Below are positions 1 through 7,200 of a stretch of DNA of 18,284 nt, piece after piece (the first letter of the stretch is position 1; each line of letters begins with the position of its first letter). The notes beneath the pieces are model-generated. The model made no database searches, had not been told where the DNA came from, and saw nothing but the letters and a program-made list of their open reading frames with translations. The stretch is from Gp7-AA6 sp036001245 (GTDB taxonomy: Bacteria > Acidobacteriota > Thermoanaerobaculia > UBA5066 > Gp7-AA6): assembly GCA_036001245.1 (NCBI GenBank), contig DASYUL010000002.1, positions 1-18,284 on the forward strand, read 5' to 3'. A program made the translations under genes and the position numbers.

Positions 1-3
1 CCG

Positions 4-486
4 ATGGACTTTCCCTCGCGCGAACAGGCGCAGATCCTGGCGAAACTCCAGGCCGAGGCCGCGGCGAGGGAGACGGCGCAGGTGGAGCTCGAGAAGAGCA
101 CACCCATCAACCGGGGGGACAAGGCCTTCCGAGTCGACAAGCGGGGATGGCAGGACGACTTCCTCGATCGCCGAGCCATTCGGAACCTGATCCGCACCGG
201 AGAGATCCTGGAGACCGATCATGTCTTCACGCCCGACGGAAGCTGGCTCGTGGCCGCGGAGGTGCCGGAGCTGAAGTCGCTCTTCGACCTGAAGCGCACG
301 TCGAAGTTCACGCCGCCCCGTTGCTGCCGGACGCATACCGACCGCATGGCGCATTTTCTCTGCCGCGACAGCGACCGGCCGCTCTGCGAAGAGTGCGCGG
401 CCGAGAAGGAGTTCGGCGGCAACAAGGTGCGGGTCTGCGCGCACTGCGGCGGGAACGTCGAGGACCTCGCCGTCCTGCCGGCCTGA
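4..486 (+). CDS. Small protein with GYF_2-like segment and C-terminal B-box-like zinc ribbon
   Basis: A 160-residue protein of unknown role. Residues 1-35 look like a charged helix. Residues about 50-96 (DFLDRRAIRNLIRTGEI, then DGSWLVAAEVPEL) resemble the GYF_2/DUF4339 fold, in which a short helix precedes a 'dG.W..A.evpeL' strand. Residues 107-148 hold an ordered set of likely zinc ligands: C107/C108, H111, C120, C128, C131, C145 and C148, spaced like a B-box or zinc ribbon. No signal peptide or membrane segment is seen, so it is probably cytoplasmic and may bind protein or nucleic acid. The ATG lies three bases from the window edge and the frame stays open to the edge, so the true start could lie upstream. 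The domain assignments come from reading the sequence only. Confidence 0.7.
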   Translation: MDFPSREQAQILAKLQAEAAARETAQVELEKSTPINRGDKAFRVDKRGWQDDFLDRRAIRNLIRTGEILETDHVFTPDGSWLVAAEVPELKSLFDLKRTSKFTPPRCCRTHTDRMAHFLCRDSDRPLCEECAAEKEFGGNKVRVCAHCGGNVEDLAVLPA

Positions 487-514
487 TTCGCCCGGCGTCG
501 GTGCGTCCGGCCGG

Positions 515-543
515 TTGATTCCGCCGTCCCCGTTCGCTATCCT
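515..543 (+). promoter_or_regulatory. Promoter of tRNA-Gly
   Basis: The sequence shows TTGATT (515-520), a 17-base spacer and TATCCT (538-543), ending 12 bases before the tRNA. This fits a housekeeping sigma-70-type promoter that would start transcription a few bases upstream of the mature tRNA. It has not been tested; the call rests on hexamers, spacing and position. Confidence 0.5.
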
Positions 544-555
544 TCGCGTCCCCGA

Positions 556-630
556 GCGGGAATAGCTCAGTGGCAGAGCGCCACCTTGCCAAGGTGGATG
601 TCGCGGGTTCGACCCCCGTTTCCCGCTCCA
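556..630 (+). tRNA. tRNA-Gly (anticodon GCC)
   Basis: The cloverleaf can be drawn by eye. The acceptor stem GCGGGAA (556-562) pairs with TTCCCGC (620-626). The D arm begins GCTC at 565. The anticodon stem CCACC/GGTGG encloses the loop TTGCCAA, with anticodon GCC at 588-590. The T arm contains GGTTCGA. The discriminator base is T627 and CCA is encoded at 628-630. It decodes GGC (and GGU by wobble) glycine codons. No integrase or duplicated tRNA 3' end was seen, so there is no sign that it is in use as an attachment site here. Confidence 0.97.
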
Positions 631-670
631 ATCTCACTCACGTGTAAACGCCTGAGCCTCGAGCGGGCCT

Positions 671-676
671 TAGAAT
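671..676 (+). promoter_or_regulatory. Putative -10 box of kinase 1 (short-leader transcript)
   Basis: TAGAAT followed by C lies exactly 15 bases before the kinase 1 ATG. No Shine-Dalgarno-like purine run lies between them. Transcription would start about 7 bases after the box, leaving a leader of only some 8 bases. The second kinase has the same hexamer at the same distance. No convincing -35 element is visible. Confidence 0.35.
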
Positions 677-691
677 CGGGCCGCAGCAATC

Positions 692-3284
692 ATGCCGCTG
701 ACGCCCGGCACCCGCATGGGTTCCTACGAAATCCTTTCGCCCCTCGGCGCGGGAGGGATGGGGGAGGTATACCGGGCTCGCGATACCCGCCTCTCCCGCG
801 TTGTCGCGTTGAAAGTGCTTCCGACGGAGGTCGCAGCCGACAGCGAGCGCTTGAACCGTTTCGAACAGGAGGCGCGCTCCGCCTCGGCATTGAACCACCC
901 CAACATCATCACGATCTACGAGATCGGACAGGCGGAGCAGGTCTCTTACATCGCGATGGAGCTGGTGGAGGGCAAGACGCTGCGGGAGCTCTCCGCCTCC
1001 GACCCGTTGCCGGTGCGCCGCGCCATCGGCATCGCCGCGCAGGTCGCCGAAGGACTTGCCAAGGCGCATGGTGCTGGAATCGTCCACCGGGACTTGAAGC
1101 CCGAGAATGTGATGGGTCTCCAAAGACGGCTACGTCAAGATCCTGGATTTCGGCCTGGCCAAGCTGACGGAGCCCGAATCGGGCGAGCTGTCGGCGATGC
1201 CGACGCTGGCCAGGCCCGAGACTCATCCGGGGACCGTGCTGGGAACGGTCGGCTACATGTCGCCGGAGCAAGCGAGCGGCCAGCCGCTGGACTTCCACTC
1301 CGACCAGTTCTCCCTGGGCTCGATCCTTTACGAGATCATCTCGGGACAGAAGGCGTTCTCGAGGAAGACCGCGGCGGAGAGCATGTCGGCCATCATCCGC
1401 GAGGAGCCCGAGCCTCTGGGCAAGCTCCGGCCCGATGTGCCGCCGCCCCTGCGCTGGATCATCGAGCGCTGCCTGGCCAAGGACCCGGAAGAGCGCTACA
1501 CCTCGACGCGCGACCTCGCGCGGGAGCTGGCCGGCGTGCGGGACCATCTCTCCGAGGCCGGAGTCTCGGGAGAAACCATCACGGCTCTTCCGCCGCGCCC
1601 TCGCCGGCGTCTCTGGCTCGCGCTGATGGGCATTGCGCTGCTGATTGCGGTCGGGTTCGCCGGATTCTTCGTGGGCCAGCGCGCCGGCACGAGCCCGCCC
1701 GCTTCCTTCCGAAGGCTGACGTTCCGCCGCGGGTATGTCTTCTCGGCGCGGTTTGCCCCGGACGGCCAGACGGTCGTCTACGGCGCGTCCTGGAACGGCA
1801 TGCCCGTGCAGCTCTTCTCGACTCGCCCTGGCAGCCCCGAATCCCTTCCGTTCTCTCTGCCGAGCGCCGACGTCCTCTCGATCTCTTCCTCGGGAGAGCT
1901 GGCGCTCTCCCTCGGCCGCCACTTCGTAGACAGCTGGGAGACCATGGGAACGCTCGCCCAGGTGCCGATCTCGGGCAGCGCGCCGCGGGAAGTCCTCGAG
2001 AACGTCGTTGCGGCCGACTGGGCGCCGGACGGAGTCAACCTGGCTGTGGTCCGTCAGGTCGGAGCGCGAATGAGCCTGGAGTTCCCCATCGGGAACCGGC
2101 TCTACGAAACCTCTGGATGGATCAGCCACCCCCGCGTGCCGCCTGCAGGGGACGCGGTCGCCTTCATCGACCATCCGCTTCGAGGAGACGACGCCGGGAC
2201 CTTGGCCCTGGTTGACCGAGCCGGCAGAAAAAAGGCCCTTTCGGAGTCCTGGTCCAGCGTGCAAGGCGTGGCGTGGTCTCCCGGCGGCGAGGAGATCTGG
2301 TTCACCGCGACGCCCTTTGGAGGCATGGTCCGCCGAACGCTCTATGGTGTCACCGCGGCAGGGCGCAGGAGGGTGATCGCGGATTCTGCCGGCACCTTGC
2401 ACGACGTGTCGCGGGATAGCCGTGTGCTGCTGGCGCGCGACAGCGTGCGGGGCCGGATGGTCGTTCTGCCGCCGGGCGAAACGCGTGAGCGCGACCTCTC
2501 CTGGCTCGACGGCACGCAGCCGGTAAGTATCTCGACGGACGGGACGACACTTCTTTTCCACGAAGTGATCGAGGGTGGAGGAGGCACGGGCACTGTCTAC
2601 GTGCGCAAGACCGATGGTTCGCCGCCGGTGCGCCTCGGCGAGGGCTACGCGCTCGCGCTCTCACCCGATAAGAGGTCGGCCCTGGCGACTCCGATAAGTT
2701 TCTCTCAACTGACCCTGCTGCCGACCGGCGCCGGGCAGGCCAGGCGGCTGGAGCGCGGTCCGATCGAGAGCTATCAGTCGGCGACGTTCCTTCCCGACGG
2801 CAAACGAATCCTTTTCGCGGGAAGCGAGCGGGGCCGTCGCGCGCGACTTTACGTTCAGGACCTGGCGGGGGGAGATCCCCGGCCGATGACGGCCGAAGGC
2901 GCCGGAGCCGGTTTCCGCGGAGTCGTCGTGTCTCCGGATGGAAGATATGCCACAGGCCCGGCGCCGGGCTCCGGGTTCGCGCGCTATCCGTTGGAAGGGG
3001 GTTCTCCGTTGCCGATCGAGGGACTCGCGGAAGGTGAAGTTCCGGTGCAGTGGAGTGCGGACAGCCGGGCGCTCTTTGTCTACCGGATCGCAGACGTGCC
3101 GGCGCGGATCTTTCGACTGGATCTCTCGACCGGACGCCGGGAGCTCTGGAAGGAATTGATACCGCCCGATCTGGCCGGGACCAGCGACATCGGCAATGTC
3201 CAGATCACGCCGGACGGAAGGGCCTACGCTTACTACTACGGTCAGATCCTCTCGGATCTGTATCTGGTCGAGGGGCTCAAGTGA
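692..3284 (+). pseudogene. Membrane Ser/Thr protein kinase with PD40 beta-propeller, broken by a +1 frameshift
   Basis: This is a PknB-type (Hanks) kinase. The ATG frame at 692 encodes the glycine loop (LGAGGMGEVYRARD, residues 18-31), the ATP-binding lysine K41 and HRDLKPEN (H132-N139). At 1114-1116 one extra G moves the reading frame. In the new frame translation continues as VSKDGYVKILDFG, with the DFG at reconstructed residues 152-154, then GYMSPEQ, and stays open to the stop at 3284. Joined, the protein is about 863 residues: kinase to about 285, one membrane span at about 307-328 (LWLALMGIALLIAVGFAGFF), then a propeller of PD40/TolB-like repeats ('SPDGRYA', 'TPDGRAYAYYYG'). The propeller probably lies outside the cytoplasm as a sensor. 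Neither half can be an active kinase alone. It could be a true pseudogene or a one-base sequencing error, because the rest is undamaged. Confidence 0.9.
1114..1116 (+). other. Frameshift site in kinase 1 (one extra G in GGG)
   Basis: The sequence reads GAATGTGATGGGTCTCC. With one G removed it reads Val-Met-Val-Ser-Lys-Asp-Gly-Tyr-Val-Lys-Ile-Leu-Asp-Phe-Gly, which matches the second kinase in the window (FVTRDGHVKILDFG) residue for residue in layout. There is no slippery heptamer or obvious stimulating structure beside it, so programmed shifting is unlikely. A mutation or a base-calling error in the G run explains it best. Confidence 0.85.
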
Positions 3285-3303
3285 TTTTGGATTTTCGATT
3301 GAG

Positions 3304-3492
3304 ATGGGTCTTCCTCCAGGAAGCCGCCTGGTCCATACGAGATGCCCGACGCCGCTCGGCGCGGGCGGGATGGGCGAGGGTGCGCGAGCCGCGTGGCTGC
3401 CCCGCGCGGTGCGCGATCCCCCTGGCGTGGGCCGTGGCTCGAGCCACCGCGGGAGGGATTCGAAGCTCGATCGCGATGTGGCGATCAAAAAA
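3304..3492 (+). pseudogene. Relic of a third Ser/Thr kinase N-terminus
   Basis: One frame reads MGLPPGSRL, then the PLGAGGMGE glycine loop, then after about 25 unrelated residues RDSKLDRDVAIK. This matches the first 45 residues of an intact kinase of the type next door (PGTRLGPYEI..PLGAGGMGEVYRARDAKLDRDVAVK). The stretch between the glycine loop and RDSKLDRD is an insertion of about 75 bases rich in palindromes. The 'GPYEI' part is garbled by a small frame change. Everything after 'DVAIK' is missing; the sequence passes directly into the terminator of the minus-strand gene. No kinase function can remain. Confidence 0.75.
3434..3447. repeat. 14-base perfect palindrome inside the kinase relic
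   Basis: GTGGCTCGAGCCAC is a perfect inverted repeat. It lies in the roughly 75-base stretch that interrupts the relic. The same stretch carries GGTGCGCGA twice (3379-3387 and 3409-3417). It may be a remnant of a small mobile repeat, or chance structure in GC-rich DNA. Confidence 0.4.
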
Positions 3493-3518
3493 TGGGCCCG
3501 CGCGTCGCGCGAGCCCAT
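3487..3518 (-). terminator. Rho-independent terminator of the secreted-protein gene
   Basis: Positions 3492-3502 pair with 3508-3518 (ATGGGC..CGCG against CGCG..GCCCAT, one mismatch), giving an 11-position GC-rich stem with a very short loop. On the minus strand the stem is followed by six T residues (A3487-3492 on the plus strand). It lies about 50 bases past the stop codon of the minus-strand gene, as expected for its terminator. It overlaps the end of the kinase relic. Confidence 0.85.
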
Positions 3519-3566
3519 ATCACTGAAGATCGACCAAATCCGTGGAAGCCCGTTGGAAAACCGCCT

Positions 3567-4040
3567 CTACTGCTTGTTGTAGACAATCGTGTTGTTCACG
3601 GCCTCGCCCTTCGCATTCGATCCGGTCTGGGTGATGGTCATAGTCTTGCCGTCCGCGGAGACCACGACCTTCGCCGCGATTGTTGCCTTCCCACCCTTCT
3701 TCCAGGTGTTGTCGTAGCTGTTGTCGTCGATCTTCTTGGGCGAGGCCGTGTCGGCGTCCGGATTGCCCTCGTACGGGACATCCTTGCCGTCGAACTTGGA
3801 CAAGAACATGCTGTGGGTTGGCTTGCCATCGGCGCCGACACCGTCACCCGTGAACTTGATCCCGCCCGGCGTCGCTTCGAATTTCAGCGTGAGACTCTTG
3901 GGCGCCGGCCCCGGGCTGTACTTGGATTTCGCGAGGTCAACTTTCCACGTGCCGAGCCAATTGTCGGCGGCCAGGACAACGGAACTCGAGAGAACAATGG
4001 CGCACGCCGCGAGAGAAACCATGAGCAGACTCTTCCGCAT
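3567..4040 (-). CDS. Secreted small protein of unknown function, lipocalin-like strand pattern
   Basis: A 157-residue protein. The start at 4040 is chosen because AAGGAGG lies just upstream (plus-strand 4045-4051) and because it begins with a clear signal peptide: MRKS, a hydrophobic core, and a cleavage site near VVLA/ADNW at residues 24-25. The frame is open upstream to 4220, but that part lacks a ribosome site and looks non-coding. The mature part begins NWLGTWKVDLAKSKY and consists of alternating short strands (LTLKFEATPGGIKF, KVVVSADGKTMTITQTG), like small beta-barrel exported proteins common in Acidobacteriota. No catalytic motif is seen. It is probably periplasmic or released. It is a single-gene unit, divergent from the large kinase, with its own terminator. 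Confidence 0.88.
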   Translation of the reverse strand: MRKSLLMVSLAACAIVLSSSVVLAADNWLGTWKVDLAKSKYSPGPAPKSLTLKFEATPGGIKFTGDGVGADGKPTHSMFLSKFDGKDVPYEGNPDADTASPKKIDDNSYDNTWKKGGKATIAAKVVVSADGKTMTITQTGSNAKGEAVNNTIVYNKQ

Positions 4041-4068
4041 AACCCCTCCTTGTAATAGTTGATGTTCG

Positions 4069-4087
4069 AACGGTTTCAGGAACCGTT
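4069..4087 (-). repeat. Inverted repeat in the 5' leader of the secreted-protein gene
   Basis: AACGGTT and AACCGTT are perfect 7-base arms around a 5-base loop. The repeat lies between the likely -10 box and the ribosome site of the minus-strand gene. It could form a leader hairpin or be a protein-binding site. No known motif is recognised. Confidence 0.4.
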
Positions 4088-4115
4088 GGGGCGGGTTCCC
4101 GCTAGACTCGGGTGC

Positions 4116-4121
4116 ATCATA
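4116..4121 (-). promoter_or_regulatory. Putative -10 box of the secreted-protein gene
   Basis: On the minus strand this reads TATGAT, one base from the TATAAT consensus. The -35 position about 17 bases upstream has only a weak match (CGGAAC). Transcription would start near 4109, giving a 5' leader of about 70 bases. That leader contains the inverted repeat AACGGTT/AACCGTT (4069-4075 and 4081-4087) before the strong ribosome site. Confidence 0.4.
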
Positions 4122-4202
4122 CCGGACCATCCCCCGCGGTTCCGACTGGGACCCTCCGGTGAGCCCAGTTCCGAGCGGACCCACCGGGCTGACCATCGCG
4201 GA

Positions 4203-4208
4203 TAGAAT
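4203..4208 (+). promoter_or_regulatory. Putative -10 box of the large kinase (short-leader transcript)
   Basis: TAGAAT followed by C ends exactly 15 bases before the ATG at 4224, the same hexamer and distance as for kinase 1. There is no Shine-Dalgarno sequence in between. The match between two independent kinase genes is the main support; no good -35 is visible. Confidence 0.4.
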
Positions 4209-4223
4209 CCTCGCCGTCATCTG

Positions 4224-7200
4224 ATGACAATTTCCCCCGGGACCCGCCTCGGTCCGTACGAGATCCTCGCGCCTCTGGGCGCGGGTGGGATGGGAGAGGT
4301 CTATCGGGCGCGGGATGCGAAGCTGGACCGGGACGTCGCGGTCAAGGTCCTCCCCGAGTCGGTCGCAGCAGATCCCGACACGCTGGCCCGTTTCGAGCGC
4401 GAGGCGAAGGCGGTCGCGGCACTCTCACATCCGAACATCCTGTCGATCTTCGACTTCGGAGCAGAGGGAGACATCTCCTACGCCGTCATGGAGCTTCTGG
4501 AAGGCGAGACGCTGCGCGGGAAGCTCGACGCCGCGCCGATTCTCCAGAAGCAGGCCGTGGACTACGCGCTCCAGGTTGCCAGGGGTCTCTCCGCAGCGCA
4601 CGAGAAGGGCATCGTCCACCGGGACCTGAAGCCCGAGAATCTCTTCGTCACGCGGGACGGCCACGTCAAGATCCTCGACTTCGGCCTGGCGAAGCGAGTC
4701 GAGACGGTGGCTCCGGGCAAGGAGACGAGCGCTCCAACGAACGAGGGCCACACGGAGCCCGGGACGGTCATGGGGACCGCGGGCTACATGTCGCCCGAGC
4801 AGGTGAAAGGACTCACGGTCGACCACCGCTCGGACATCTTTTCGTTCGGGACGATCCTCTACGAGCTGCTCTCGGGCAAGAGGGCGTTCAAGCGAGAGAC
4901 GAACGCCGAGACGATGGCGGCAATCCTGCGAGACGAGCCGCTGGAGCTGTCGGAGTCGGGGCGGAACATTTCGCCGGCTCTCGACCGCATCGTCAAGCAT
5001 TGCCTCGAGAAAGACCGCGAAAGTCGATTCCAAACGGTCAGGGACATCGCGTTCAGCCTCTCGGAGCAGTTCTCGCCGGCCGTCACGAGCGGCGCGCGGG
5101 AGATCGCGCCGCCGACCCGTTCAGCGGGTTTCTGGGTCGCCGTGCTTCCCTTCAAGTCCAGCGGGGTCAACGCCGACCTCGCGGCCCTGGCCGACGGGCT
5201 ATCCGAGGAGATCGTGACCGGCCTTTCGCGGTTTCGGTATCTGTCGGTCGTTTCGAGCGCCTCGGCGGCCCGTCTGAAGGGAGAGGCCGGAGACGAGCGG
5301 GCCCTGGGCGCCAAACTCGGCGCGCGCTACGTGCTGGAAGGAAGTATCCGCAAGGGAGGTTCCGCCGTTCGCGTGAGCGCCCAGCTCGTCGACACCCAGA
5401 CGGGAGCGCAGCTCTGGTCCGAGACGTACAGCCGGGACCTCCAGGCGTCGAGCATGTTTGCCGTGCAGGACGACGTCGCGGCCCGCATCGTCGCGACCGT
5501 CGCCGACAGCTACGGAGTGCTCGTGCACTCCATGCGGTCGGCGATGCGGCAGAAGGAAGACGTCCATCTCACGCCCGTGGAGTGGCAGTTCCAGTATTTC
5601 GCCTACCGCGAGCAGATCACGCCCTCGGCCTACGCGGAGCTCAAGAGCCGGCTGGAGCGCGCGGTGGAGCGGGACGGCCGCCAGTCGGATCTCTGGGCCT
5701 GCCTCGCGCAGATCTTCGTCGACGAATACGCGTTCGGCTTCGGGAGCGACGCGACCTCTCTCGATCGCGCCCTGGCCGCGGCCCGCCGCGCGGTCGAGCT
5801 GGATCGGGCGAACCAGTTCGCGCTCGTCGCGCTCGCGCAGACGCACTTCTTCCGCCAGGACCTCGCGGCGTTTGGTCCTACGGCCGAGCGCGCGATGGCC
5901 TTGAATCCGCTCAACACCGACGCGGTCGGGATCCTGGGACTCCAGATCGTGCACACGGGCGAGTTCGAGCGAGGCGCCGCGATCGTGCGGCGTGCGATGG
6001 AGCTCAACGCCAACCACGCGGGCTGGATGCATTTCGCTCCCCTCTGGGAGCACTTCCACAAGGGCGAATACGAGCAGGCCCTGGAGCGCGCAAACCGGGT
6101 GGACGTGCCCGGACTCTTCTGGCCCTATCTCGTGGTGGCATCGGCCTGCGGTCACCTCGGCCGGCGCGCCGAAGCCGCGGCCGCGGTCCGCGATCTGTTG
6201 GCGCTCGATCCCGAGTTTGCGGCGCACGCTCGCTCGAACGTCGGGACCTGGCACTTCGCGAGCGGCCTCATGGACCCCATTCTCGAAGGGCTGCGCAAAG
6301 CGGGACTCTCGATTCCCGCGACCGACGGATCGTCCGACTCGCAAAGGCGGAGCGCGACAGTCACGGCAAAAGCAGATCGAGTGATGTCGGGCACGGACTC
6401 GGGACCGGTCCGGGCCGACGAGGGATTCTGGGTCGCGGTGCTGCCATTCAAGTACGGCGGCAAAGTCGCCGAGCTCGGCGCCCTGGCAGAGGGACTGACC
6501 GAGGACATCGTGACCGGCCTTTCGCGCTTCTCTTACCTCAAGGTCATCTCGCGCAGTTCGACTTCGCGTTACTCCAATGAGTCGGTTGACGTTCGTTCTG
6601 CGGGCAAAGAACTGGGCGCCCGCTATGTCATGGAAGGAAGCCTTCGCCAGGCAGGAACCAAGTTACGTCTCACGGTGCAGCTCGTGGACGCGGTCTCGGG
6701 TGCTCATCTGTGGGCCGAAAACTATGAACGCCCCTTTAGTCCCGAGACGGTCTTTGAGCTACAGGACGATCTGGTTCCGCGGATCGTCTCGACGGTTGCC
6801 GACATGTACGGCGTTCTGGCCCGCAGCATGAGCGAGGCGCTCCGTGGCAAGGCCGATGAAGAGTTGAGTCCTCACGAAGCGGTACTGCGCGCCTTTGGCT
6901 ACATGGAACGAGTCACGCCGGAAGAACATGCGCGCGTGAGACGGATTCTGGAACGGGCCGTCAGCATTGCGCCCAATCACAGCGATGCCTGGGCCATGCT
7001 GGCGAACCTGTACTGGGAAGAGCATGCGCACGGATTAAACCCACAGCCCGACCCGCTGGGGCGTGCGCTTGCGGCCGCGCGGCGCGCCGTGGAGGCGGCG
7101 CCCTCTAACAACCTTGCCCATTACGCCCTCGCTTGCACGCTGTTTTTCCAGAAGGACTTTCTGGCTTTTCGTTCCGCAGCGGAGCGAGCGATCGAACTGA

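Noticed and set aside
556..630. tRNA-Gly as an integration site of a mobile element
   Set aside because: No integrase, no second copy of the tRNA 3' end and no phage or plasmid genes were seen in the window.
1109..1130. Programmed frameshifting at the GGG in kinase 1
   Set aside because: There is no slippery heptamer, no nearby internal ribosome-like site and no clear downstream structure. Producing the full protein would require dropping one base, which a simple mutation or base-calling error explains better.
692..2215. Continuous 507-residue frame from the kinase 1 start
   Set aside because: After residue 141 it loses all kinase features and becomes Arg/Gly/Pro-rich, while DFG, the membrane span and the propeller continue in the other frame. 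It is read past the frameshift.
909..2561. A 550-residue minus-strand open frame opposite kinase 1
   Set aside because: It has the Arg/Pro/Ala-rich composition of an antisense shadow in GC-rich coding DNA, with no motif and no ribosome site. The plus strand encodes a recognisable kinase and propeller.
3285..3303. T-rich stretch after kinase 1 as a terminator
   Set aside because: GATTTTGGATTTTCGATT has T runs but no stable hairpin before them.
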